From assembly GCA_037975125.1 (NCBI GenBank), contig CM075851.1, positions 124,536,643 to 124,600,642 of the forward strand: DNA of 64,000 nucleotides, given 5' to 3'. Shown in pieces: positions 12,142 to 56,257 of this stretch (its first letter is position 1; each line of letters begins with the position of its first letter). Made by a program: the position numbers and the translations under genes. A model generated the notes under the pieces. That model saw nothing but the letters and a program-made list of their open reading frames with translations. It was not told the DNA's origin and ran no database searches. The DNA is from Latrodectus hesperus (lineage: Eukaryota; Arthropoda; Arachnida; Araneae; Theridiidae).

Positions 12142-12449
12142 GCCGCCCAACTTGTCTAGTGGTCAGCGTGCCTGACTGCGGATAAGGAGGTCCTGGGTTC
12201 GAATCCCGGTTCGGGCATGGATGTACTTTCTCTCTCTATCTATCCTGTCTTTGTCCTTTCCTTGAATGAATGAGGTGTGAATGGTTGCCTACCCAATAAA
12301 CGGGTCCCTATGGCATGTGTGTAGAGCAAAGTCGTACTTTCACCTTCATGGTGCTCTGATTAAAACGAAAGACGCTCTCAATCAACTTAATTCGCATAGC
12401 ATAGCGAGCTTGGTTTGTCCAAGTGTCATTAATAAACAACAACAACAAA
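12142..12449 (+). mobile_element. SINE-A with tail 1
   Basis: Clean head with A box TAGTGGTCAGCGTGC and B box GGGTTCGAATCCCGG, the shared body, then tail 1 (GAGCAAAGTCGTACTTTCAC), ending in TTAATAAACAACAACAAC. One of the best-preserved copies; no clear target duplication was found. Confidence 0.85.
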
Positions 12450-13825
12450 CATATGATCCTTTACTACCCCAAAGAGCAATTCAATTAATATCTATGACTT
12501 AAAATGAATTCCGAAGTGGGAGTTGAACTTACTAGCTACTGAAGTGCAGACCTTGAAACAAATCCCTCAGATACCTATTTATACTGAGAAATGCTTTAAT
12601 TGCATGATGACCATGTATTAAGATGTGTATAATCAATATAATGATATAAATCATGATGTATTTAAAGTTTCACGCATTTTTATTATTTCTTTTTTATTCT
12701 TTTTTTTTTTAAATTCAAATTACAAATCAATAGCTGACTGAAATACATGAAGAATTAAAAAATTTTTCTTTCACACTAAAATCTTCTTAAAAAGTACACC
12801 TGTAATTTAAGATAGCTTTTACTTCAAATTAGAATAGCAGTAACATATAGAGCCACATGATTTTTAAGATTTAGTGACGAACGTAATAGCTAAGAAAAAA
12901 CAAGATAGACAGACTTTAGCAACCTGTTATGTACATTTTAGTCTTGAAAGTCAAGTGTTCAATTAAATATCGTAACAATGAAGAAAATATAAATCCATTC
13001 TTCTCAAAATCTATTTTTGCTTGGTTAAAATGCAACCTTCCTCGATAGACAGTGAACTATTTCTATAACGCATTAGCAAAATGATTTTAAATTATTTTTC
13101 TACGTAAGTGCCTATTGAAATCAAACGAGTCACAAAGTGTTCTTTTTTATAGAAGAAAAATCAACCAACCACAAACATCTAATAATGAAGTCAAGGCTTT
13201 CCTGTAAAAAGCAACTTTTTTCTGATTAAATGCTTCATTTGTAATTTTCCTTGGAGTTTTGAAACTATCAGAAATAATGCTGACTTATTATAATTCGTAG
13301 TGAAATTTTAAATATTTAACAAAGAATCCTAAATTTATGTTAATTAATTAAAGTAAAATTTATTTTCTAATAAAACTTAGGTGTGGTAAAATGTTCTAGA
13401 TTTAGCATTAACATTTCGAGTATTTTTAATGGTTTGTTTTAATCTAAAATAAAATTTTAAAAATATTTTATAATAATTGAACACATATGCGTTAAAACAT
13501 TTATTTTTCTTCAAATAAAACTGGCATACAATGGAAGAATATATAATCAAAATTTTAAATTATTTTTTTCTAGCTTAATTTATAGAAATTTTTCAATTGA
13601 TTGAAAAGCGGTTGGAATAAGAAACATTTCATTATACTGAATCGAATATTCCATTAATCCACACACACAAGTGCCAATTTTCAAATTTATTAACTTTTGG
13701 GATAATTTATAAAAATTTGACCTGAAAAGTATATAAATAATTAATAGCGCTTTTTGACTAAATCAAGCAGAACTTAAAAATTTTGTGATAAATGTTTTTA
13801 TCCTAAGTACAATATTGATTCTTAC
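12450..13825. other. AT-rich, no gene seen
   Basis: Very AT-rich sequence with short homopolymers. No exon, repeat family or structured element was recognised. Confidence 0.5.
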
Positions 13826-14420
13826 TACTTTAAGAATAAAGTGGTTGTTGGTTTCGTTCCCCAGTTGAGATTATGATTACACCACTTTATTACGATTCTC
13901 ATTGGCTTAAAATATCCGTGACGTCAGATAAAGGTTCATCTACACCACGCATAATTCATTACGACATCGTATTGAGACAGCATTATAAATACAACTTGTC
14001 GACGAGTTTACTGCCTGCCTTAAAATCGCATTCATCAAGTGGCAGCAAACAAGGCGAAATTCATCCTCGAATGTGAGAATATTTTCGAAGTTCCTTTTGT
14101 TAAAAAAAAAACAATTTTTTTATATAAAGACCAAAATATTGGTTTGAAAGCCATTTTCCATTGATTGAAGCCATTAAAACTTTGACAATAGAACAGAAGA
14201 AAAAGCAAAACGGAAAAGGCAAGACAAAACATAAACTTCATGGTTTAAATTGGCCAGTACGCTTTAAATTTTCAAAAATTTCATTAATTGATAAAATTCT
14301 AATTTAATAATTGCAGTAATTTGTAAGCAATCTCTTTTGAATCTTAAGAATTACGACAACATTAAAAATTTTCCTTTATTTTTTTTAAACTTTTTTTGTT
14401 GAAACCGTATTTTGATGTAC
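13826..14420 (+). repeat. Repeat G copy 1 (uninterrupted)
   Basis: It aligns with 24178-25600 and 55510-56700. It begins with a foldback (TAAAGTGG ... CCACTTTA). A palindromic TGACGTCA and TATAAATA lie downstream at about 13919 and 13983. A conserved block AAATCGCATTC...GGCAGCAAACAAGG follows, then a TATATAAAGACC block and a 3' part ending near ATTAATTGATAAAATTC. This copy lacks the MITE, SINE and LINE found in the other copies, so it serves as the empty-site reference. The class is unknown. Confidence 0.7.
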
Positions 14421-14529
14421 ATCTATAGCTTAGCAATTTATAACACTAGTTACTGTCTAATTCTAACACTAATGCAAATTCTCATGATTTTTTAAAGATG
14501 AGAAATGATAAATATTTAAATGTTTGAAA

Positions 14530-14755
14530 CTTGAATGGGTCCGCATTGTAAGCTTGATGGGAAGAAAAGTTTTCTTCTGTCTGAAAGGTAGAGGGTTTGA
14601 TACCGGATTCAGCTGTAAGCCATCGTACTGAGAGGCTGTGTTTGAGGAAACATTTCCTGGGATATAATGGTCCTTTTGATTGTGTGTATAACCGGACAGT
14701 CGAATGGTTACTGGTTTTCGTGTTCAATAGTTCATTGGTTCGAGCTTAGAGTTTT
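14530..14755. repeat. Possible degenerate tRNA-like repeat
   Basis: AGAGGGTTTGATACCGG resembles a decayed B box. Similar degenerate boxes occur at about 45380, 45875, 57765 and 62655. No ends or target duplication can be shown. Confidence 0.25.
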
Positions 14756-14943
14756 GTAATGAGTTCTAATAAATTTTAAAGATTCATTATTTGTAAAATA
14801 TGACTTTTAAGCGTAAAAAAATATCACCACTGATATGAAGAGATGGGTGCCAACTCAGTTATGGACCTCGTCACTTGATCGTAATACTAAGATGTGAAGG
14901 ATTTAGCTGTGTTCAGCATTTTCGATCACTAAAAACACGCTGG

Positions 14944-15171
14944 GCGCTCCGTGGCTGAGTGGTCAAAGGCATCACTCCGCTAATCGCTTGAAAGCGTAGG
15001 AGTGTGGGTTCGATTCCCACCGTGACTCTGGGTGTTTAGCTTCGTTATTCTTCTGTGGTTGTACATCTGTCATTGTGCTATTTATCCTATTATCGACGAA
15101 GACTTACAAGCGGATCTCAAGAATCAAGCATACAAGTCTGAATATATGTAATGTAATAAATAGATAAATAT
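14944..15171 (+). mobile_element. SINE-D, tRNA-Ser-like head, perfect target duplication
   Basis: The perfect 13-bp direct repeat AAAAACACGCTGG lies at 14931-14943 and 15172-15184. The head has A box TGGCTGAGTGG, a CCGCTAA anticodon-loop-like segment, a long variable-arm region and B box GGTTCGATTCC. This suits a class II tRNA, probably Ser with anticodon GCT. The 5' end does not pair with the 3' end as an acceptor stem, so it is not a functional tRNA. The tail is A/T-rich, ending AATAAATAGATAAATAT. Only one copy is in the window. Confidence 0.8.
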
Positions 15172-15673
15172 AAAAACACGCTGGTAGAAACACTGCAATG
15201 ATTTAGGCCAGTCAAAGATAAAACAAAAATAATAATAATAATAAAATGTGCTCTTTTTATTATTTTATTCAAATTAAGTTTTTTTTTTGTTTATTATTTA
15301 TTTTTGCATATTAAAATAAAACAAAAAGTTAGATTATTGAAGATTAAACTTTAGATTATTAAGATTAATAAAGATAAAACAAAAAATTAAAATAGGCTCT
15401 TTTTATTTTATTTAAATTAAGTTTGTTTTCTTTCGTTTATTAATTTTTTTACTAATTTGGTATATACTAACTATCTTAATTATATGTATCCTATATGGTA
15501 TTTCAGAAATATATGCTTCTTAATTGCTTAAATTAAAATGTTTCAATATATTTGTGTTGAAATCGCCAGTTAAAAAGTAACACTTGTAATAAAAATCATT
15601 TGAGAAGTTTTTAGCCTTAAAGAGAACATAAATGTTTATAAAAATCATAGAGACAATGTTATATTAACAACTG

Positions 15674-15679
15674 TTTATT
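15674..15679 (-). promoter_or_regulatory. Poly(A) signal of the secreted-protein gene
   Basis: AATAAA on the minus strand, about 61 nt downstream of the TAG stop of exon 7. Spacing and orientation fit a short 3' untranslated region. Confidence 0.6.
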
Positions 15680-15739
15680 GTTCCATTTTTATATCTACTA
15701 TTCCCTAACATACGAGATACATAACTATAGTGATAATCT

Positions 15740-48322
<32,583 letters not shown>

Positions 48323-48390
48323 TTTTGCTCAAGTTGAAATCTCTTAACGCAAGCAACAGTGACTTAGATGCTGTATGTCAGATGTGTGGT

Positions 48391-48399
48391 TTATAAAAT
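48391..48399 (-). promoter_or_regulatory. TATA box of the secreted-protein gene
   Basis: TTTTATAAA on the minus strand, about 70 nt upstream of the ATG. A start site near 48360-48370 would leave a 5' leader of about 45 nt. Confidence 0.5.
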
Positions 48400-49120
48400 G
48401 GTAACGCATGCCCAAGCTTATATGCTAAGTTTAGTTCTATTGTTTCAGGACTTGTTGCAAAACCACTTTTTTCGTATGTCTTTATTCCAGAGCTTTCAAT
48501 ATTTTTCACATGCGACTTAAATTGAAATGAACCTAAAAGGTCGGTATTTTTTTCCCACGAGCAGCACTATTGAATTCAGTTTGCAAGGCAATGTCCCTGC
48601 GACAGGATGGGGATAATTGGTTGCATTTTGTTGATTTTCATCGCCAACCCTTTGATGAGTTCTGCACAAAAACTTTCTCTTTTGCAAAACCTGGGATTAT
48701 TTTTTATTAATACTGTCGGGGCATTGTTATTGATGACGACCTCACTGACGCTTGTTCATCGTTGCACAATATTTGAAAGTTTGTTTTGAGATTTTGAGAA
48801 ATTGTATGGTGATTTTGTGAATGTGTGTTTCTTGATTTGAGATTCTTTTTAAAAAGCTTTTTAAATGTTTCTTAATTTTGAAAAGTTTGTATAATTATAT
48901 GTTGATTTCGGTTTGCCATAATACAATCGCTTTTTCAATCAAAATACCAATTCGATTTATTTTTGCATTGAAGTTTGAACCACAATAAGCAAATATATCG
49001 ATAAGATGTAAGAAAAATGACTAAATGGAGCACAAAATACTTTATTGTTACAGCACACCATAAAATTATAAATAAAAATGGATCACCGAATACTTCAGTG
49101 TTTTGTATAGTTTCTTCTTC
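48400..49120. other. Upstream region, no confident gene
   Basis: A 60-codon plus-strand frame at 48607-48789 (MGIIGCILLIFIANPLMSSA start) looks like a signal or membrane segment but has no further support. Confidence 0.3.
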
Positions 49121-49289
49121 AAACTTTTCCTAGATATGAGGCCCTATTCGTTGGCCATATACAAGGAATCTCAGAAAGCTTCAAAGCACACATTCAAACA
49201 GGTGTCATTTTGACACCTTTTGGTAAACACCCTAAAGGTAGAAGGCTCTATCATTGGCGGTGTAAACTGCCATCCGGGGTTACATTTTA

Positions 49290-49480
49290 TAGATAATGGT
49301 CCCTAATCAGTGTGTCGCTAGGGAGGAAACCTGGAAAACTTCCAAACGCACACTCAGACAAAGATGCATGCAAAAAGCATACGTATTCCGTTGTTCAATA
49401 GTAGCTGATATCTAACCCCTACATTTTTAGGCCGAAGAGAAATGTCCTACCACAAAGCCACGGTAAGCCTAATAGATGCG
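49290..49480 (-). repeat. SINE-J
   Basis: Shows GGGAGGAAACCTGGAAAACTTCC, CGTTGTTCAATAGTAGCTGA, and the tRNA-head-like end CCACAAAGCCACGG. Confidence 0.5.
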
Positions 49481-49719
49481 TCTGCAGAAAACAAAACCGT
49501 CTTATTTTATCTCCTAATGCTCTGATTAGCTGAATGAATGAAATGATTAGCTGGAATCGAATTTGGAATTTCGCAGCCTGAAAGGTGTGGCTCTACCATT
49601 GGCTCGCGATTTTATTTATAACACCACACAGTAAATAAGCTCACATTTGAAAGCTGTAGTAAGGCTTTTATAATTTAAATAACGCTTTGCTTCCCAGAAA
49701 AGCTTTTCATTAGACAAAA

Positions 49720-49830
49720 GACGCAAGGGAGGAAACCCGGAAAACTCCCTTGCACTCACTCAGAAATATGCATGTATGAAACTCCATTTCCACCTCTTTA
49801 TTCAACGGATTGAACCTCGTAATTACCTCT
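49720..49830 (-). repeat. SINE-J fragment
   Basis: GGGAGGAAACCCGGAAAACTCC followed by the CACTCAC block, as at 49325. Confidence 0.5.
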
Positions 49831-50051
49831 AATAGATGGTCAGCCGAACTATCTGATGATAAATACAAAAATGTGATGCTTTAAAAAAGATAATCTATGT
49901 GAAATAGATTTCAAATATAAAAGATATTATTTCTGATGAATCTTTTCGCTTAATGACGCATCGTCTTTAGGTAATATTCTAGGAAGAACATTATTTTTTT
50001 TTGCGGTTTTACAGATTGGATTCCAAGACCTTTGGATTAGATTGAATTGAT

Positions 50052-50208
50052 TTTTTTGTCACTCAACGGTCATTTCTTACACACGACTGGGACCTACAGT
50101 TTAAAGGGGGTTCCGAATCACAACCTACATCCATATCCAAGGTGGGATTCGAACCCACGAACTGTTGAACTGAATACAAGAACGCTAACCACTTGCCTAC
50201 CAACTCCA
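50052..50208 (-). mobile_element. SINE-B
   Basis: Well-preserved B box (GGTGGGATTCGAACCCACG on the plus strand), with CTGTTGAACTGAATACAAG and ACGCTAACCACT as in the copy at 2381. Confidence 0.75.
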
Positions 50209-50402
50209 AAAAGCTATCTTTTTTTTTTTGGACCAAACATCGTTTTAGGGGACGAAAGAGATGTTGATGAGAGTTCAACAATTTTCAGGAATTTCTCTAC
50301 GAAATATGTTTCTTAATATTTTGCTTCTGATATATCAGTTATTAAATTGTGACCTTAAATTTTAAATATTTAAGCAAGAAATAAAATGTAGTGATATATA
50401 TA

Positions 50403-51185
50403 CAGGGTGATCTCTTTTTTAAAGTGACAGTGTTTGGAGCGTCCTGTAGCGCGATCTAATATATAGCTGAAGTGACACCAAACTTGGTATTTAGACTCAT
50501 CAAGACATGGGAAAAAAAATTCCGAAAAATATTTTTAGTTCAAAAGCCACCGCTAGGGCATTTTGTGGCGCTGCTGTAGTTTACCATAACTAGAATAAGC
50601 ATAAAACTTAGGTATCAAAGCAAAATGTTGTTCGATGACAGTGCCAGTAATAGGGGCTATAAATGCAAGTAGTAGACAGCCCAGACAAATGATCTCAGCT
50701 GAAGTAAACGAGCTCCAGTGGCCATGCCTCTCACGTTACCGGACCGTGCGTTTATGTTGGCGGAGTATCAAATTTGTCTATTCTAAAGGACAACATAACG
50801 GAGACAGTGCGGAATATTCCTCGTGACCTGTTACGTTTGGCTGTGGAGAACATTGTACGCAGAATGCACGGTGTTATTTCTGAGAACGGTGCTCACATGG
50901 AATGTGGTCCAATTCCTCACCGGGGAAGTTAATGTAATAAATAAATATTAATAATTTAAATTTACGATTGTATATGCGTTAGTATTTTTCTTTCTTTTCT
51001 CACATTTTATACAATGTAAAGCGCCACAAAATGCAATAGGGGCGAATTTTGGAACTAAAACATTTTTACGGCATCTTTTTCCCGTGTCTAGATTAGTCTG
51101 AATACCAAGTTTGGGGCCATTCCGGCCACATTAGATCGCGCTACAAGGCGCTCCAAACACTCTCACTTTAAAAAAGATCACCTTG
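50403..51185 (+). mobile_element. Internally deleted mariner/Tc1-type element with long inverted ends
   Basis: The ends TA-CAGGGTGATCTCTTTTTTAA and AAAAAAGATCACCTTG-TA extend as inverted repeats through GTTTGGAGCG and AGCGCGATCTA, roughly 60 bp. The inside keeps two transposase remnants: an N-terminal MPLTLPDRAFMLAEYQ (about 50725) and, after a deletion, a C-terminal NIPRDLLRLAVENIVRRMHG (about 50814-50935). Confidence 0.75.
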
Positions 51186-51189
51186 TATA

Positions 51190-51500
51190 TAGGCTAATCG
51201 TGAATCGAGTGTAAGGCGAAAGATGTTCTCAGCGTGAAGATACCCATCACAGGAGAATTACAAGCGGGACAGGAGAAACACAACTGTTCCAGCAGCCAAT
51301 TCCCAGAAAAAGCATTGCTCTGCATGGTCTCTCCTCTAAAAGACGGTGGGTTCGAGACCCGAACAAGCCAGACAAACCTCTCCACCAACCCAACGTTTGT
51401 GCATCACTTCTCACGTTTACTGAATCCAAATAGATCAAAACACAAAGCTCGGAAGCGAGGTGAGGTCCGCGCAGCGGACGTCACCAAGTCTATAATGCTT
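51190..51500. other. GC-rich unassigned segment
   Basis: Unusually GC-rich for the window. It contains a B-box-like GGGTTCGAGACCCG near 51348 and GCTCGGAAGCGAGG near 51450. Possibly another SINE; a single copy, so unproven. Confidence 0.3.
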
Positions 51501-51504
51501 AAAA

Positions 51505-51790
51505 TTAGATATTAAACTATATACTTAAATTATATAATTTAATAATAAAAAGTGTAATTATAGTTAATTTTTATTTTATTTATTTTTTATTTTTTTATTT
51601 ATATTATTAAAAATTTTAAATTAATTAATTAATTTTAAAAAATTAAAAAATAATTGATAAAAAATTATATAATAAATAAATTTAATAATAATAATAATAA
51701 ATTATATAATTAATAATAATAAATACTATATTTAAAATTAGATTATTAAAGAGAGAGAAATGGCTTTAAAAAAACTCTAAAAATACTTAG
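51505..51790. repeat. AT-rich low-complexity tract
   Basis: Runs of TTTATT and (AAT)n with almost no G or C at 51520-51740. Confidence 0.8.
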
Positions 51791-51804
51791 TTTCGTCTAA
51801 CGAT

Positions 51805-52085
51805 TCATTCATTCATTGTCGTGGGCCAGCTAGGCTGGCAACATGGGGTGCGCTGCACCACTTTTCCAACTGAACCCTATTTTGGTGTGGAGAATTACTT
51901 CCCCAGTACACATATGCCATAGGGACCCGTTTATAGGGTAGGCAACTATTCACACCTCATTCATACATGGAAAGGACAAACACAGGGTAGAGAGAGAGAA
52001 AGTACATCCATGTCTGAACCGGGATTCGAACCCAGGACCTCCTCATCCGTAGTCAGGCACGCTGACCACTAGACAAGTTGGTCGG
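51805..52085 (-). mobile_element. SINE-A with tail 2, complete
   Basis: Target duplication of 13 bp with one mismatch: TTCGTCTAACGAT (51792-51804) and TTCATCTAACGAT (52086-52098). The minus-strand element has clean boxes and ends in CAATGAATGAATGAA. Confidence 0.85.
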
Positions 52086-52334
52086 TTCATCTAACGATGA
52101 AGCACTAAATTACAAAGTATTAAACTGCGGATTCCTATTTAGAAAGTGGCAGTTGTATATTAGACTTACAAGAACATCATGCTAAAATACTGATGCGTGC
52201 TAAAAATTTAAGAAGGTTTAATGTCACTCCAATGGTGTTAAGGAATTTGGAGAGACTTCCAGATTCGATGTCGACTAAGGTTTAGCAGTGATTCAAAATT
52301 GCGATGGCTGTTTTCAGCGACTATAGGTGATGGA

Positions 52335-52613
52335 GCCACCCCACTTGTCTAGTAGTCAGCGTGCCTGACTGCGGTTAGGGAGGTCCGGGGTTCGAATCCC
52401 GGCTCGGGCATGGATGTACTTTCTCTCTATATATATCCTCTCTTTGTCCTTTCCTTGTATGAATAGATTGTGAATGGTTACCTACCCAATAAACGGGTCC
52501 CTATGGCATGTGTGTACTGAGGAAGTCGGACTTCATACCAAAATATAGTTCAGTTAGAAAAGTGGAGCAGTGCACCGCATAATGCCAGCCCAGCTGGCAC
52601 ACGACAACAACAA
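52335..52613 (+). mobile_element. SINE-A with tail 2
   Basis: Head AGTAGTCAGCGTGC, B box GGGTTCGAATCCCGG, the shared body, then CTGAGGAAGTCGGACTTC and an AAC-containing end. Confidence 0.8.
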
Positions 52614-53637
52614 AGATGATAGAAGTATATATATAAGCAACCTTAATATAAATCAAACTCTAAAAATATTTTCTGTAACTTTATCTGGAGAAACTTTTTG
52701 AATTTAATATAAAGAGGTAGTCTTAATTATCTCAAAAAAAAATTTTATCCTTACAAAATTTCTCTGTGTAAATATCACTGAGTTTTTAAATTTTTTTATT
52801 TATTATTATTATTTTTTTTTTTGATGCGAGAAATAGCTCTTTTTTTCAAAACTATAAATGGATTATATATCTTGGAACACGATATGAACACGATTATCTC
52901 TTGAGAACGATATTAAATTAGGGGAAAAACTACGATACGATATTACAATTAAGAAATATTAAGCGTTTATAAAAAACAATTTTATTAAGAAGCTAAAAAA
53001 CTTTATAAAAAATTAATAAAAATGTCCTAAATTACTTTAAACTGAGTCATTCTTATTAAAATTAATTACAAATAAAATCATAAATTAGTAAAGTTAGTAT
53101 TTGATTAGTGTATAACTATGGAAAGTATCTAACAATCTTCATTTTTGCACAAATATAAGTGGATTAATGATTTCAATAGAATAATTACTTATATTTTGAA
53201 TTACATTTTTTCATCAATAGTCTTAATAATATTCATAACTAGTAAAATAGTGTTTCTATGAGCATCTTGAAATATGAAACTAATAAAAAAACGTGATGAA
53301 AAAAATTTCGTAAGCATGTTGTTTGATGCTAATTTTATTAATGAAAACAAAATCATTGTAATTCATTTTTTATATTAGTACCTAAGCACAAAAAGTAACT
53401 AAATGCACTTTCAACTTTGCATGTAAAATGTACGAAAATTTTCCTCAAACTTTGTTTTAATTAGATATTTTGTATGCTTATTTTTACAAGCAAATAAAAT
53501 AAAAAAATATTTATATTAATTATATTGGACTGTAAGAAATTTTCTCACAATTTATATGCAAAAACATCTTGTAAAAATTAATAATAAAATCATATAGTCC
53601 TGATGTATCGGATTTGAAATAGGCTTCGGAATCAAGT
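52614..53637. other. AT-rich, no gene seen
   Basis: Very AT-rich sequence without recognised elements. Confidence 0.5.
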
Positions 53638-53855
53638 TTTCAATTTCGCAAGCAAAATGAACAAAAATTTTCCTTTTTCCTGAAACTGTTTTTAATCTTA
53701 TATTCCATTTGTACATTTCTTCGAAAAAATCTAAGGAGAGAAAAAAAACATAAAGTGGTTTTTTTTTTTTTTTTTTTACTGCTGAGATCCTGAGTACACC
53801 ACTTTATATTACGATTCTCACTGGTTTAAAATATCAATGATTTCAGATAACGTTA
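53638..53855 (+). repeat. Left copy of the about 210-bp LINE target duplication
   Basis: Nearly identical to 55401-55607 from TTTCAATTTCGCAAGC to AGATAACGTTA, apart from a longer poly-T run and a few substitutions. It includes the 5' end of repeat G. Confidence 0.85.
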
Positions 53856-55400
53856 GATTAGATTAGATTTAAAATAGGGTGGTCCAAAAGAACCTAGCAC
53901 CGCGACCATAGGTCTATTGTACTATACCCCTCAGAAAGCCCTATTTGAAGAGACCAGTGGCTGAAGCAAAGTTCAGCAGACATTTTACAGGAATTTCCTG
54001 CAACATCCTAGGTTCAATCAAGTGCTGACCCAGGTGTTCAAATCTATGTGCAGAAAAGGTTTCACATTCACATAAGATGTGTATTGAAGTTTCTTCCATA
54101 TAATGACAACCTCTACAAGTGGGATCATCTGAAACTCCCATTATGGTGAGATGTCTTTTAAAGGTGGCAGTGTCCTGTAAGTAGCCCCACTGCTTTCCTT
54201 AGACTGCTCTCTATTGAGCTTTAATAATTCTTTTTGCCTTTTGCTAGGGCACGTGCTATTTAATAGCCTTGCTTGTCTTTGATCATTGGCATTGTGCCAG
54301 TTCATAAACTGTTGTTTTCTGAAAAGATCAAAGACGTTCTTTCTGATCAATTTTTTTGAAATACTGGCTCAGGACCAAAAAAGTCAGTTGTTGATCCAGT
54401 CCTTGCTAGCTCATCAGCTAATTCATTGCCAGGAACACCAGAGTGCCCAGGCACCCACATTAAAGTGGTGGGGTTATTATTAGCTAATTTACACAGAGTG
54501 AGATAACATTCCCAGACAAGAACAGAAGTTACAGTAGACTTCTGTAGAGCTAGTAATGCAGTTTGACTGTCAGAGCAGATGATTATTCTTTTACGAGAAT
54601 AGTTTCTGTCCAAGCATATTCTACTGCACATAAGAATGGCAAAGACTTCTGCTTGAAATACAGTTGTATATTTACCCAAAGGGAATGATAACTTAGTGCC
54701 ATCAGCTGGACAACAAATACCAGCCCCAGTATTGGAATTCATTTTTGAGCCATCAGTGTACCAGTAAATACAGCTTTCACTGATAGCAACATTATTCCAG
54801 TCTTCTCTTTCTTGGAGGGAAATTTGATAGTATAAGGCTTATCAAAAGCATACTTAACAATCGTGTAATCAGTAGGCATACTTATAAAAGGATGACTAGT
54901 TACGTCAGCATTGAGGTTTCCCCAGGATAGAAATCTAGAGTATTCCTTCCACTGACCTGTATTTTTAAGCTTCTTCATGCTAAGTACTGCTTCTGCTTCA
55001 ATACGCATATAAAGAGGATGCATACCAAGCAGAAGCTCCAGTGTAGATGTGGAAGTTGTACGAATACACCCAGAGATAGCTACACAAAGCATCCTTTGAA
55101 ATTTTGTTAATTCTGCTTTAGCAATTTCGTTTTCGATTTTAGACCACTGAACCATAGGTAATAATGGGACAAATAATCATAGAGTAAATCCAATGAATAA
55201 CTTTGGGATTTAAGCCCCAAGTTCTTCCAAATGCATTTCTACATGACCAGAAAGCTTTTTTTGCTCTTCCAATACAAAAGTTGAAGTGCTTGTTCCAACT
55301 TAAGTTCATGTCAAAAAATACTCCTAAGAATTTAACCTCTTTGGAGCAAGTTAATTCTTGAGCAAAAAAAGTTGAAATCGCGACTTTTCACTCTAATGTA
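53856..55400 (-). pseudogene. LINE fragment: RT thumb, RNase H and C-terminal finger
   Basis: Minus-strand order: LGVFFDMNLSWNKHFNF and ITYGSVV (end of the RT domain, near 55310-55160), then a connection region at 55155-54739. RNase H at 54742-54350 has QAEVFAI, the catalytic ICSDSQTALLAL and WVPGHSGVPGNELADELAR. The C-terminal C-C-H-C finger is CRGCHYMEETSIHILCEC near 54110-54050. Two or three frame changes separate these blocks, so it is inactive but not very old. The 3' end carries a TAATC-type repeat tail. The 5' end is truncated inside RT. The RNase H domain fits I/R1/LOA-like LINEs. Confidence 0.8.
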
Positions 55401-55760
55401 TTTCAATTTCGCAAGCAAAATGAACAAAAATTTTCCTTTTTCCTGAAACTGTTTTTAATCTAATATTCCATTTGTACATTTCTACGAAAAAATCTAAGGA
55501 GAGAAAAAAATGGTTGCTTTTTTTTTGTTACTGCTGAGATCCTGAGTACGCCACTTTATATTACGATTCTCACTGGTTTAAAATATCCATGATGTCAGAT
55601 AACGTTACATCTACGTCACACATAGTTAATTACGACACCGTACTAAGACGGTGTCGTAAATCGAATTTGTCGACGAATTTGCTGCCGGCCTTCAAATCGC
55701 ATTCTTCGAGCGGCAGCAAACAAGCCGAAGTTCACCATAGAAGAGAATATTTTCGAAGTT

Positions 55761-56010
55761 CATTTGCCGTATAATCCAGGATTCCATATTCTGAATTTTT
55801 TGGCGATGAAGAAATGTTGTCAAGTTGACGTATCTTAACGTACGTGATGACGTAAATAATAGGTTTACCAAAATAGAATTTTCTGCATAATTCTTATAGG
55901 TCTCTCTATATCTATGACATAATAAAATAAAGTTGCCAGATACGCAAGAAAATCCGCCAGAAAATTCCCTAACTCTGAATTTGGTATCCTGGATAATATG
56001 GCACCTATGC
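55761..56010 (-). mobile_element. MITE copy 1, about 250 bp
   Basis: Inverted ends GCCGTATAATCC and GGATAATATGGCACC. The reverse complement aligns along its whole length with 58020-58265. Copy 1 of repeat G has no such block here, so it is an insertion. Confidence 0.75.
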
Positions 56011-56257
56011 CGTTCATTTTATAAATAAAGCCGATGCTTTGGTCTTTATATAATTTTTTATATAAAGACCAAAGTATCGGTTCCAGAAGCCATTTTCTAT
56101 TGATTCGAGCCATTAAGAAGCAGACAATAGAATTGAAAAAAAAACGTAAAATGGAAGAAAAATGGTTAGTTAAAAATTAGTTAAATGGCTTAAATGGTAT
56201 TTTACAGTTCATTTAAATAGACAAGGACGATTTAAATTTTTAAAAACTTCATTAATT

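Noticed and set aside
14944..15030. tRNA gene (Ser-like), and other tRNA-like boxes
   Set aside because: A and B boxes are present but acceptor stems do not pair, and each is followed by a repeated SINE body, usually with target duplications.
50635..50826. Independent small gene in the element at 50403
   Set aside because: It lies between mariner inverted ends and overlaps shifted transposase remnants.
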